This document shows, in pieces, positions 35,001-43,581 of a stretch of DNA of 64,000 nucleotides. A program made the position numbers and the translations under genes. Positions within the stretch are counted from its first letter, which is position 1. Each line of letters starts with the position of its first letter. Below the pieces are notes generated by a model. The model did no database searches, was not told the origin of the DNA, and worked only from the letters and a program-made list of their open reading frames with translations. Origin of the DNA: Flammeovirgaceae bacterium UBA7330 (GTDB lineage Bacteria > Bacteroidota > Bacteroidia > Cytophagales > Cyclobacteriaceae); the NCBI GenBank assembly GCA_002471275.1, contig DKPQ01000014.1, forward strand, positions 268,297-332,296, read 5' to 3'.

Positions 35001-37789
35001 CCCTCCTCTTCTACAACATCCAAACTCCTTAGGGAGTTACTTCCCTCTCCAAATGTGCCAAGGTTGCTAGCTTCAGGAACATTTGACAATGAACTTCCAA
35101 AAGATAACCTTACAATTCCATGGTTAGCATTGTTCGTAGCAACAAATGCAGTCCACATACCATTATGATCACGGATGGCTTTTACATCGGTAGGATCATC
35201 GAAGGTTCCTTCAGGAACTTGAATTTGACTGATAGAAACAGGGCCTGACAAAGAATTTTCAAAAACTGCCAAGTAAATCTTATCACCATTTTTATCTGTA
35301 ATCAGGGCTTTTTTCACTCCGTTATCATCGTAAATACTTATCCCATGAGCTTGCGATAAGCCGGTAATTTGATTGACATCTTCAATTATTGGTGGATTAT
35401 CAAATTCCCCACCACAAAAATCCCATTCATAACGGCTAGAATTTTTGCTAAGATTAGTAAACATAATATCTTCTGTTAAGCAAGCAGCATCGATACTACT
35501 GAAAAGCGCAATCGAATTTTCAGCCTCACTAACCAAGACTTCAAACAAGATATTATCACTACATCCTTGTGCTGTTTCTATGGTGACACCAACTGTATAG
35601 CTACCAGGTTGAGTAAATGTAAATTCTGGAGATTGTTCCTGGGAGCTTGACAATCCATCAATGTCCCATTGCCATGAAATAATTGAATCATTGACCTGGG
35701 TTGAATCAATTCCATTGAAAAGAACTGGTATATTTTCGATTGGGCTCATAAAATCTACCCCAACAAGTCCTCCTGAACGTACTATTATCTCCTTGGTTAA
35801 CTCACTAATACAACCTAATTCATTGGAAACAGAAAGTGACACTTGAAAGGTGTCCGCTTCGGTAAATGTATGCCGTGGCTCAGGTTCTATACTATTCTCA
35901 GATCCATCTCCAAAATCCCAGTTGTAGGATGTGATATTTTCACCAATTGTTGAATTAATGAACGACACCTCTTCCCCGAAGCAATTATTCAACCAGGTAA
36001 AATCAACCAGGGGGCCATCGCCCAGCACGATAGTGGAGTCAATCTGAACAGAACATCCGGGAATTGACACTTCAAATATGATTTGTTTTGAACCGGGTGA
36101 ATTGAATGAGAAATTTGGTGTAGCATCCGATGAAAATCCTTCATTATTGAAATTCCAGCTATAAGTTAAAATGCTATCAGGATAAGAGGATAGATCAAAA
36201 TTGCTGGAAAAAGTTAAACTGGTTCCGCTACACATGGTACCATCAATTGTGAAATCTGGATCACTGGGACTCTCATAAATATTGACAGTTTTCAATACCT
36301 GATTCGTGCAACCTGAAGCACTCGTTATAATCAAATTTACATCATATGCACCAGGATTTGAGAATTGATAAACGGTATCTGGATTTGAACTCATGCCTAA
36401 TGTATCTTCTCCAAAGATCCATTGATATCCAATAATCTCTTCTGGCATTGAAGAAACAGATGTAAACGAATTTTGACTGCTTGTGCACCTGTTAGCATCA
36501 ATCAAAAAATCAATATCTGGCGCTTCAGAGGAATTAACTGTGACTGTATCTACAAAAAAATCCTTTTTATTTCCAAAGAATGCTTGTAATCGAATTGGAT
36601 GATCACCAGCGTTTCTATAGGTGATGTTTTCAGGAAATTCAGCCATACTTTGTCCCATAGATGCACCACAGTCCATGCCATCAAATGTTATCCTTTTTAA
36701 CTTCGAACCGCTCATTGAAAAGAATGAAAAATCTCCATTATTATAACCACCCCAAACCCCATAAGCATTGCTGAAAAAGGAGTATGGAACGACTTCTGGT
36801 GGAGATGCCAAGTCTTTAAGGTCCACAAGCATCAATGAATCATCCAGGTTAGAAACCAGTGCATAGTATCCGCCTTGTTTTGAATCAATTACCTGGATCA
36901 TGTAGGGTCTGGAAAAACCAGCAAGGGTATATTCTATTTCTTTGACAGGAACATTTGTAAGAGAGCTTCCAAAATATATCCTACTCATGTCATTTCCATC
37001 GATTGAAACCACATAGGCATACCAAGAATCAACATCTTTAACTAATGAAAACCCCGTGGCATTCACTATAGATGGAAAAGAGGGCTGTTGAATCGTATCA
37101 ATGGGATTCGTCGATAAATCCCTGTCGAAGTCTAGTATTGTAAATCGCTCTTCCAGCACATTGAGAAGCAGCATTAAAAATTTGCCATTGTCTTCAACCA
37201 GCTTTAAATCTCTGATTTGAGATCCTTCTCCGAAAGTCCCCACATTTGATGCCACCGGGGTATTTAACAGTGAATTCCCAAATTCCAGTTTTACTATTCC
37301 ATGTGTATTATTATTTGTTCCAATAAAAGCATACCAATTACCGGAATCATCTTCCAAAGCAGTAAATCCTACTGGATTAAGCAATGTTCCTCCTGGTAGG
37401 ATTACTTGTTCGTAGGTAGCACTTCCCACCAAAGAATCTGTAAAAACAATTCGAAACAGCTTATTTCCTGTCCTATCTGTTACAAATCCAATCTTTTTAC
37501 CGGCATCTTCAAAAATATTAATCCCATGAGACTGACTTAAGCCAGAAATAGTTTGTACATCATTAATTTCCGGAGCATTCAGAAATTCATTTGCGCAAAA
37601 ATCCCACAAATAGGTTTCAGAATTTTCTGATGTATTGTCTAAAAATAGGTTTTCATTAAGACAAATAGGTGTTTGAAGATCAAATTGAGCATTTGGATCT
37701 TGAGAATACCCAGCAAATACATAGCTTGCCAAGCTAGCAGATAGCAAACATCTGAAAAATATATTATTATTCTGGACTCTAATCAACAA
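32051..37789 (-). CDS. Giant secreted multi-PKD protein with T9SS sorting domain
   Basis: This 1912-residue protein starts with a signal peptide (to about residue 29). A module of about 380 residues occurs twice (about 33-416 and 770-1153). Each copy opens with WDFC, has GLSQ(S/A)HGI and TD(R/K)(T/N)G(N/D)K, and resembles a beta-propeller. Around and after these are roughly eleven PKD-type beta-sandwich domains (for example YNWDFGDGSENS, YSWDFDGDGVEDS, ILWDFGDGNTS). The C-terminal ~75 residues (PYPNPASTETSLRY to VSKIIKL) are the type IX secretion sorting domain, so it is exported through T9SS and probably anchored on the surface. A role in adhesion or gliding is plausible. The N-terminal two thirds are AT-richer than the rest. 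Confidence 0.92.
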   Translation of the reverse strand: MLIRVQNNNIFFRCLLSASLASYVFAGYSQDPNAQFDLQTPICLNENLFLDNTSENSETYLWDFCANEFLNAPEINDVQTISGLSQSHGINIFEDAGKKIGFVTDRTGNKLFRIVFTDSLVGSATYEQVILPGGTLLNPVGFTALEDDSGNWYAFIGTNNNTHGIVKLEFGNSLLNTPVASNVGTFGEGSQIRDLKLVEDNGKFLMLLLNVLEERFTILDFDRDLSTNPIDTIQQPSFPSIVNATGFSLVKDVDSWYAYVVSIDGNDMSRIYFGSSLTNVPVKEIEYTLAGFSRPYMIQVIDSKQGGYYALVSNLDDSLMLVDLKDLASPPEVVPYSFFSNAYGVWGGYNNGDFSFFSMSGSKLKRITFDGMDCGASMGQSMAEFPENITYRNAGDHPIRLQAFFGNKKDFFVDTVTVNSSEAPDIDFLIDANRCTSSQNSFTSVSSMPEEIIGYQWIFGEDTLGMSSNPDTVYQFSNPGAYDVNLIITSASGCTNQVLKTVNIYESPSDPDFTIDGTMCSGTSLTFSSNFDLSSYPDSILTYSWNFNNEGFSSDATPNFSFNSPGSKQIIFEVSIPGCSVQIDSTIVLGDGPLVDFTWLNNCFGEEVSFINSTIGENITSYNWDFGDGSENSIEPEPRHTFTEADTFQVSLSVSNELGCISELTKEIIVRSGGLVGVDFMSPIENIPVLFNGIDSTQVNDSIISWQWDIDGLSSSQEQSPEFTFTQPGSYTVGVTIETAQGCSDNILFEVLVSEAENSIALFSSIDAACLTEDIMFTNLSKNSSRYEWDFCGGEFDNPPIIEDVNQITGLSQAHGISIYDDNGVKKALITDKNGDKIYLAVFENSLSGPVSISQIQVPEGTFDDPTDVKAIRDHNGMWTAFVATNNANHGIVRLSFGSSLSNVPEASNLGTFGEGSNSLRSLDVVEEEGEYLLLYLNTSQEKFGVVNYGSDLSGAAQDTTYWPSFPSILNATGFSLVKKDGDWFGYVVSIDGNDMLKVYFGNSLQNEPTPLNEYTFAEFARPLYIDIIPAGEKYYALVSNLNDSLVFIDLNDLSSEPETLKIPLFSNAFAVWGGYDDGAGDFIFYSIKGTTLKRIIFSGDSCGESISSSTQPNPEDINYSNEGVHKVRLTSYHENGNFDVYTKTITVSPSTAPDIAFSISSNQCLSNTNTFTSTNVSGNITSYSWDFDGDGVEDSTEPNPMYQFTEAGTYEVRLTVESDEGCGNFAQENITIYPEPPVPVFTVPKDSFCVGEPVIMSNLTDDAAWDGIVEYTWSVTDLTDTTTAAPELTFAQPGEKIIRVISQIPGCESIEVTDTIQVIESPVVDFIADPVCDGETTIFTNNSEAGVILWDFGDGNTSTDLNPSHTFASPNTYSVSLSVTNDLECTTTLVKEVAVNAIPQANFQYDLVCAGSESAFEDMSVVEQADISAWQWFVDGELASEEQFPVIAFAEARDYTVRLIAGSTKGCESFYEEVVAVGAAPDTGIGIDLGCLGEPTVFSDLTDPAEVLTRSWMIDGQPYNTTAPAVTFNEPGEYEVELTVTNNQLCSSIVTETFTIYELPVADFTISGQCNNEIILLEDASTSTSDPISVRQWYIDGSLLGEGASVFLSGYLPGTYDFTLVVTTENGCEVSSEQTFEIAETPVASFTASNDYGVPPFRLDFSNTSQMASVNEWYVNDALITTNPSPSIVFNDSGSQHVRLITYNSAGCADTAEMVINAIEPVVDLAVTSVQLVEDGNNYDIVLDVKNASNLPIEAMSVNVELQNQFSVSEQVYQRINSGEESIVMLGTSIPKSTNGPAYLCISIFSAYDETIANLKDNEACITIEQKISFEPPYPNPASTETSLRYILPESGDASIEVYDVSGSLELLENYEDLPKGLNQFTLDVSTLDAGTYLVKFRYKGNVIVSKIIKL

Positions 37790-37879
37790 TACAAGCTTTA
37801 TTGCAAAGTATAAGCAAAAACCAGGCTAAAGTCTAAATTTTCGATAACTGGTGTAATAACTCCTCCTGAAAACTGAATA

Positions 37880-39106
37880 TTAAACCAGTTCGGTGTATAT
37901 CTCGTTTAGAATTTTATCAATTCTTTCTTTCGACCTGTACTTCATTCCCACCTTTCTACACCGATTTCTTAATTCCTCACGATCCGTCTTAAGAAAGTTT
38001 TTGATTTCATCCATCGATTTTAGTATAAAATCCGGCTTAAATTCTTCTATGACCACTCCCACATCATATTCAGTAGCAACCTCATCATCTTCTGAAATAC
38101 CTCCACAAGTAATGTAAGGTAGTCCGCACAATAAGTACTCAGCTGTTTTTGTAGGTGATCTAAACTTCTGTGAGGGTGTGGGGGGAATAGCATTTATAGC
38201 AAAATCAGCTGCAGATAAAAAATCAATTATCACATCCTGGCTTACACCGACACTCACATGATATTGGTTTTCTTTTAGAAATCTACTGAACATATTTATT
38301 ATCTCATCATAATCATTTGGAGTTGCTACAATAAAAAATGCATTTGGTATTTCTCTTCCTATAATGGAAAGAATCTCAGGGATTTCTTCTTTATAGTACA
38401 GGTCTCCAAACTTACCTACATATACAAAAACATGTCTATCAGAAATATTCAGTTGATTTCTTACGTTGTAACGTCCCTTCTCTCTGAATCTATAAATGGT
38501 GCTATCAACTGCGGTAGGTGCTCTAAAGATTTTCCCCTTGCTTCTAGTATGCTCAAGATAATCCACCATATGTCTCGTTCCCGTTAGGATGTATTCTGTT
38601 TCCCTTCCGATCAACCCATCTAAATACCTTAAAAGCTTGTATTTTAAACTTTGCTCACTCCAAACGCCCAACTCCACCATAAACTCACTGTGAGGCTCAT
38701 AGGAGTAAATAATCATTTTCATTCTTAGTATCTTCTTCAGTACTATACATATTGCTCCTGAAACATTGGCAAATGCAAAAATTACCTGAGTACGCCACTT
38801 TAACCTTATGTAGCAGGTAAGAAAAATAGCTTGAATAAAATCCCAAACCTTTTTAAGTAAAAGAAATTGACCTGTATGATAATTGAGAGGATGCCAATAA
38901 ATATGATACTGCTGGAGCTGCTTTTTCAGTTTACTTCTTTCATGCTTAGAAGTCTTAAAAGCCTTTTGCTCAAATGTTATTAGATGGAATGTTCCATATT
39001 CATGCTTAGATAGTGTTTTTACATAAGATAAAACAAGATTTTGAAATAAGGGGTCCTTAAAACTATTGTATATGAATAATATTGTATTTGTTGAACCGGA
39101 TTTCAA
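37880..39106 (-). CDS. GT4-type glycosyltransferase
   Basis: A 408-residue GT-B enzyme. The C-terminal half has FVYVGKFGDLYYKEEIPEIL (donor-side strand) and FRSPTKTAEYLLCGLPYITC, a variant of the usual E-x7-E loop with P-T-K-x-x-E-Y-L. The N-terminal half is divergent. It overlaps the following GT2 gene start by four bases and is the last gene of the unit sulfotransferase, GT2, GT4. The AT-rich composition matches the whole glycan cluster. Donor and acceptor are unknown. Confidence 0.87.
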   Translation of the reverse strand: MKSGSTNTILFIYNSFKDPLFQNLVLSYVKTLSKHEYGTFHLITFEQKAFKTSKHERSKLKKQLQQYHIYWHPLNYHTGQFLLLKKVWDFIQAIFLTCYIRLKWRTQVIFAFANVSGAICIVLKKILRMKMIIYSYEPHSEFMVELGVWSEQSLKYKLLRYLDGLIGRETEYILTGTRHMVDYLEHTRSKGKIFRAPTAVDSTIYRFREKGRYNVRNQLNISDRHVFVYVGKFGDLYYKEEIPEILSIIGREIPNAFFIVATPNDYDEIINMFSRFLKENQYHVSVGVSQDVIIDFLSAADFAINAIPPTPSQKFRSPTKTAEYLLCGLPYITCGGISEDDEVATEYDVGVVIEEFKPDFILKSMDEIKNFLKTDREELRNRCRKVGMKYRSKERIDKILNEIYTELV

Positions 39107-39924
39107 TATCGTAAAAACTTAATTATTGCTATAATAGCTCTGTAAGGATTCTTCTCTTCAATTAGCCAGGTCAAGAACATAATTCTGATAATTCGCTTTT
39201 TAAGAGTCATCAACGATTTTGAAGGAAATTTTCTCTTTAGCTTTTCCAATAATTTCTCGTATCCTCTTTGTAGACCATAGGTATTTTTCATAGCTGAATT
39301 GACCCTGTTTCGGTATAACAACACTGTCTGAGTTGTAAAGTCATACAACCTGGATTCAGCTATTGAAATGTAGAAAAATAAGTCCTCTGAATGGGTCATA
39401 TCCTGATCAAACTTATATGCTGTATTGCTTTCAACCTTAATCATCCAGGTGTTGCCGAACATACACCGCCGATCTAATGTTAATAATAGATCTAATGGGA
39501 TACCTCTGAAATCAGGGACATATTTTTTTTTGTGAAGCGGAACCAAATCCTCATTTACGTATTCAACACAGCCATCAACAAATGAAACATCTGGTTTCTT
39601 AAAGAAAATCTCGATTCTTGAAACTATACTATTTACCGGCAAAACATCGTCAGAGTCAAGAAAACAAATAAAACTCCCACGCATGTGGGAAATAGCCAGA
39701 TTTCTGGCGTGACTAACTCCCTTATTTGTTTTTGATTGAATATGCTTTATCCGATTGTCAGTATACTTCTGCACAATGCTATCCGTATGATCGGTACTCC
39801 CATCATTAACAATTATCAATTCCCAATTAGAATAAGATTGTGATAGAACAGAATCTATGGCATCAGCAATATACTGGGCCGCATTATAAGTGGCCATGAT
39901 TATTGATACAAGTGGAGTTTTCAA
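39103..39924 (-). CDS. GT2 glycosyltransferase
   Basis: The GT-A family 2 signature is complete: SIIMATYNAAQYIADAIDSV, WELIIVNDGSTDHT, NKGVSHARNLAI and the metal-binding FLDSDDVLP. The 273 residues lack membrane helices apart from a weakly hydrophobic C-terminus. It sits seven bases after the sulfotransferase stop and four bases into the GT4 gene, so the three are one operon. It probably adds one sugar of the surface polysaccharide. Confidence 0.94.
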   Translation of the reverse strand: MKTPLVSIIMATYNAAQYIADAIDSVLSQSYSNWELIIVNDGSTDHTDSIVQKYTDNRIKHIQSKTNKGVSHARNLAISHMRGSFICFLDSDDVLPVNSIVSRIEIFFKKPDVSFVDGCVEYVNEDLVPLHKKKYVPDFRGIPLDLLLTLDRRCMFGNTWMIKVESNTAYKFDQDMTHSEDLFFYISIAESRLYDFTTQTVLLYRNRVNSAMKNTYGLQRGYEKLLEKLKRKFPSKSLMTLKKRIIRIMFLTWLIEEKNPYRAIIAIIKFLRY

Positions 39925-39930
39925 AATAGC

Positions 39931-40587
39931 CTAAATCTTAGTCCAAATTTTCACGGGTTCTGATGCATCAATCTTTTTAGCCAGGTTAGCATATGTTGCT
40001 TTTAGTTGTTCAGAATATTCACTGGTTTTCCAATCTGATGTCCTTTTTTTTCTTGGGAAAAGTTTTAGAGAAAATCCGATAAAATCACTAAGACTATTTA
40101 AAGTCTCGGTATCATATAGTGACTCATACTTGATGCTAATAAAACTAAAATTATGGGGTCTGTACCATTCTATAAATAACTCATTGAGGCGCATCGTATC
40201 TTTTTTAATCACATCATCATTGGGTCTAAAAAGATCAGAATTTAAATGGTAATGGTGTTCTCGTCCCCATTTATTGATCATGTTATAGGTCGAAAGAGCA
40301 ATATTCATAGGATTACCAAACATGAATATTAATTTTACATGATCCGGAAGGTCATTGGGTGGATAATCGTGAGTCTTGTAGATATAACCTTTGGAATACC
40401 TGTTCACATCCGCAAACCGATCAACATATAAATAATCAGGGTGTCTTTTATAATGATGATTATCAATAATACTTTCTTCAATCAGGGTTGTTCCACATCT
40501 GCCTAATCCTACAACCATTATTGTATCATTAAACTTTTTCAGTGCTCTAGTTAGTGTCCATGTGTATCTTTCCAGCCTATTATTCAA
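39931..40587 (-). CDS. Sulfotransferase-family protein
   Basis: The motif MVVGLGRCGTTLIEESI near residues 24-40 is a PAPS-binding loop of the sulfotransferase fold, with R-C-G-T-T as in bacterial glycan sulfotransferases. LIFMFGNPMNIALSTYN carries the 3'-phosphate-binding serine region. At 218 residues it is short but complete in the core. It is the second sulfotransferase in the window, again beside glycosyltransferases. It diverges from the 40620 gene with only 32 bases between the starts, so the two share a very small promoter region. Confidence 0.8.
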   Translation of the reverse strand: MNNRLERYTWTLTRALKKFNDTIMVVGLGRCGTTLIEESIIDNHHYKRHPDYLYVDRFADVNRYSKGYIYKTHDYPPNDLPDHVKLIFMFGNPMNIALSTYNMINKWGREHHYHLNSDLFRPNDDVIKKDTMRLNELFIEWYRPHNFSFISIKYESLYDTETLNSLSDFIGFSLKLFPRKKRTSDWKTSEYSEQLKATYANLAKKIDASEPVKIWTKI

Positions 40588-40619
40588 TGAGTGTAAAGGT
40601 TATTAAGTGAATATTTAAT

Positions 40620-41447
40620 ATGAATACACCAACAAAAGTAAATACAAATGACTACGCAGTTATTATAATGTCCTGTGACTCCTATTCGGATGTTTGGGAG
40701 CCATTTACAAAGGGTTGGGACAAATTCTGGCCAAATTGTCCCTTTAACTGTTATTTAATTTCAGAGACCATTCCCTTTCACCACAAAAGCATAAAGAACA
40801 TTCAGACTGCAAAGCCCATGAGATGGGGAGAAATGCTTTTGTATGTACTCTCAAGAATTAAGACAGAGAATATTATCTATTTACAGGAAGATTATATTCT
40901 GCGAGAAAAAGTAAATGAGAAGGAACTTTTTGATTATTTGTCAATCTATGAGTCGTTAGAAGCAGCCTACCTTAGGCTTTTACCTTGGCCAGGTCCTGAC
41001 CGGCTGCATCCAAAATTTAAAAATATTGGATTATTAGACCCTAATTCAAAATACAGAACCTCTTTGCAAGCATCAGTTTGGAAAAATGATATCCTTAAAT
41101 CGCTCGTCAAACCCTCAGATGATGGCCGATTTGAATCCTGGTCAATTGAAAGGGCCAAAAATATTGAGAGGCCTTTCTTATGTATATTGAGAAATGGTGT
41201 TAGTGATGACATTAATCATGATGGTCCATATCCAATAAATTATTATGCTACTTCAGTTTTTCAGGGCAAATGGCTGAAAGAAGCCTTGAGAATCTATAAG
41301 GACCTTGGAATAAAGATTGATACTTCAAAAAGAGGCGTTATGAACAGAATAGATTTTCTGGAATATCACGAAAGGAAAAAAGGAAAGCGGCATTTACGAT
41401 ACATTTTGCTTAGATTGATAAAAAGATTCATAGATTCAGTAACTTAA
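40620..41447 (+). CDS. Unassigned glycan-cluster protein, glycosyltransferase-like
   Basis: I do not recognise a named family. The 275 residues open with NDYAVIIMSCDSYSDVWEPF, then WPNCPFNCYLIS, and IIYLQEDYILRE around residue 98, a layout like GT-A glycosyltransferases in which QED replaces the DxD motif. No signal peptide is seen; the C-terminus is strongly basic, as in peripheral membrane proteins. Similar proteins occur in polysaccharide clusters. It is followed 13 bases later by the acyltransferase. Function inferred from context only. Confidence 0.7.
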   Translation: MNTPTKVNTNDYAVIIMSCDSYSDVWEPFTKGWDKFWPNCPFNCYLISETIPFHHKSIKNIQTAKPMRWGEMLLYVLSRIKTENIIYLQEDYILREKVNEKELFDYLSIYESLEAAYLRLLPWPGPDRLHPKFKNIGLLDPNSKYRTSLQASVWKNDILKSLVKPSDDGRFESWSIERAKNIERPFLCILRNGVSDDINHDGPYPINYYATSVFQGKWLKEALRIYKDLGIKIDTSKRGVMNRIDFLEYHERKKGKRHLRYILLRLIKRFIDSVT

Positions 41448-41460
41448 TTAAGTCAATAAT

Positions 41461-42483
41461 TTGCTTAAAAGACTTGTAGAACTAGATAGCCTTAGGGGAA
41501 TTGCAGCATTGTGTGTAGTGCTATTTCACTTTACGTATGGATATCAGAAATTTATTTCACATTTTGAGATTCCTGCTTTACTCACATTTAGGTTTGGTTT
41601 TTATGGAGTATACCTATTCTTTGTTTTAAGTGGATTTGTTATATATTATTCTATAACAAATATCAGATCTGGGAAAGAATTCATTATCAAACGAGCCATT
41701 CGGCTCTATCCGACATACTGGATTTGTTTAATTACAACATTCATTTTTGTCTATAGTATTAATAATCTTCCCGAATCATTTAGTGTCAGCTATAAGCAAG
41801 CTTTTATAGGATTGACAATGCTTCAGCAACTGTTTTATACTCCCCCTATTGATAAATCCTATTGGACATTAGTTCCAGAGTTTTTCTTTTATTTCTGTGT
41901 GTTCCTATTAATTATTACAAGAACTGAAAAAAACATTCTGATAATTGGACTTATTTGGCTGTTATTCTCCTTTATTCATGAGCATATCTATCACATCAAA
42001 TATTTTGGATTAATACTTAACCTGAAATATGCACCATTCTTCTATGCCGGAATAATTTTCTACCATATCATGGCCGGATCTACTAAAAAGGGTTTTCTAT
42101 ATTTTCAATTATTCCTCTGTTTTTCCTTATCTGTTTCCATATTTAATGACCCTCTCAAAGATGGAATTGCTGTTTTAGTAATTTACCTGTTATTCCTATT
42201 GTTTATTACCAAAAACCTTGGCTTTCTAAACTATCGGCCATTAATTTTCTTAGGACAAATTTCTTATGCATGGTATTTACTTCATCAAAGCATCGGCTAT
42301 GTTATAATGAAATTAATGCAAGATTATATTGATTCGATATTTCTGATTTTTTTTCCAATTGCAATCACTTTAGGCCTGGCAACTATTATTACATTTTATG
42401 CTGAAAGACCTGTTATGAAATATTTAAAGAAAAAATTACTCAGTTCAAATGCAAGTGAACCAAAAATATCAACGTTACCTTAG
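41461..42483 (+). CDS. Acyltransferase 3 (OafA-like) membrane protein
   Basis: An integral membrane O-acyltransferase with about ten helices. The N-terminal ELDSLRGIAALCVVLFHF includes the conserved R and H of this family, and FGFYGVYLFFVLSGFVI the F-F-x-x-S-G-F motif. It probably transfers acetyl or another acyl group to a sugar of the exported glycan. The start is a TTG, as no ATG lies before the conserved first helix. It belongs to a two-gene plus-strand unit inside the AT-rich cluster. Confidence 0.92.
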   Translation: MLKRLVELDSLRGIAALCVVLFHFTYGYQKFISHFEIPALLTFRFGFYGVYLFFVLSGFVIYYSITNIRSGKEFIIKRAIRLYPTYWICLITTFIFVYSINNLPESFSVSYKQAFIGLTMLQQLFYTPPIDKSYWTLVPEFFFYFCVFLLIITRTEKNILIIGLIWLLFSFIHEHIYHIKYFGLILNLKYAPFFYAGIIFYHIMAGSTKKGFLYFQLFLCFSLSVSIFNDPLKDGIAVLVIYLLFLLFITKNLGFLNYRPLIFLGQISYAWYLLHQSIGYVIMKLMQDYIDSIFLIFFPIAITLGLATIITFYAERPVMKYLKKKLLSSNASEPKISTLP

Positions 42484-42501
42484 CTCATATGACCGTTGAG
42501 C

Positions 42502-43581
42502 TTAATTCTCCTGGACTTTTTGAATACATCGCTCAATTGAAATCATGAGATCCTGGTAGGAATCAGGTTTAAAAACAAAAGTTTCAATACTATCCAGCGC
42601 CTCACTTAATAAAGGTGTAAACTCACTATTTCGAATTGTCATGAATATTCGATTTTTACAGTGAATATACTCCTCAGTAAATGTGGCTAAAATTGGTTTT
42701 CCTGATGCCAGGTATTCATTCATCTTATGAGGAGCAGATTGATCCCTGTGATACTTTTCTTTGTAAGCGATCAAAAGCACGTCGGCCATTTTAAGTAGTT
42801 GGGGAATGGCCCTGGAATGTACCGGAGGCATAAAGTAGACATTATCTAACTTTCGGAGAAGATCTTTGTATTGATCCTCCAAAACACTATTACTCAAGTT
42901 ACTTTTTCCATCAGGACCAACAAAAACTAAATCAACCTTAGGATATGCTGTTGCTGTCTTGTATAACAATTCCCAGTCAATATACTTCATCGAAAGGTTA
43001 CCTACATATAAAGCCTTTTTAGTATTTATTCCTGGCATTTTGAAACTGAAATCCATGTTTTCCTTTGTCTCTGCTTGATATCCATGCCCGATTTTATAGC
43101 TGTTGTGATTATATCTAGATAATTCTTCAACTATATATTTCGTTGTCCCAAAACAAATATCAGATGTAGAGGCAAGCAGTGGTCTTTGCAGGTCCTGATT
43201 CAAATCCACAATATGACATATTTTAAAAATACTTGTTCTCACCATACTTAAATTAAAAAACCGGGAGCTATCAAAATTCCAAATTATGTCAAATTTTATG
43301 CCCACATATTTTTCAAATAGATTGAGTTCAAGTTTTATCAATAGGGCGGATAAAAAGCCAGGGAGCCTCCAGGTTCCTCTAAATTTCATTTTGTAATCAA
43401 CCACCATTACGCCAGACTCAACCTTAACAATTGAAGACCCGCCCGATCCTGGTGGATTTAGGAAATAGACCTTATTGGATCTTTTTACCAGTTGGTTTGC
43501 ATAATGATGTTTTGAAACATAATTGATTCCCCAGGCTTCAGGAGAAACGATGAGAATATTTTTATCCTTGAGATTCATCAA
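42502..43581 (-). CDS. GT4-like glycosyltransferase
   Basis: The 359 residues have the GT-B plan. The N-terminal domain begins ILIVSPEAWGINYVSKHHYA. In the C-terminal domain LYVGNLSMKYIDWELLY is the donor-side strand and APHKMNEYLASGKPILATF the nucleotide-sugar loop. It resembles bacterial teichuronic-acid-type transferases. It overlaps the GT61 gene by 20 bases and lies in the run of genes from 49060 down to 42502, probably one operon for a surface polysaccharide. Confidence 0.85.
   Translation of the reverse strand: MMNLKDKNILIVSPEAWGINYVSKHHYANQLVKRSNKVYFLNPPGSGGSSIVKVESGVMVVDYKMKFRGTWRLPGFLSALLIKLELNLFEKYVGIKFDIIWNFDSSRFFNLSMVRTSIFKICHIVDLNQDLQRPLLASTSDICFGTTKYIVEELSRYNHNSYKIGHGYQAETKENMDFSFKMPGINTKKALYVGNLSMKYIDWELLYKTATAYPKVDLVFVGPDGKSNLSNSVLEDQYKDLLRKLDNVYFMPPVHSRAIPQLLKMADVLLIAYKEKYHRDQSAPHKMNEYLASGKPILATFTEEYIHCKNRIFMTIRNSEFTPLLSEALDSIETFVFKPDSYQDLMISIERCIQKVQEN

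Noticed and set aside
32051..37789. Assembly artefact as the cause of the internal duplication
   Set aside because: The two modules differ at many residues and nucleotides, so they are diverged copies rather than a duplicated read block.
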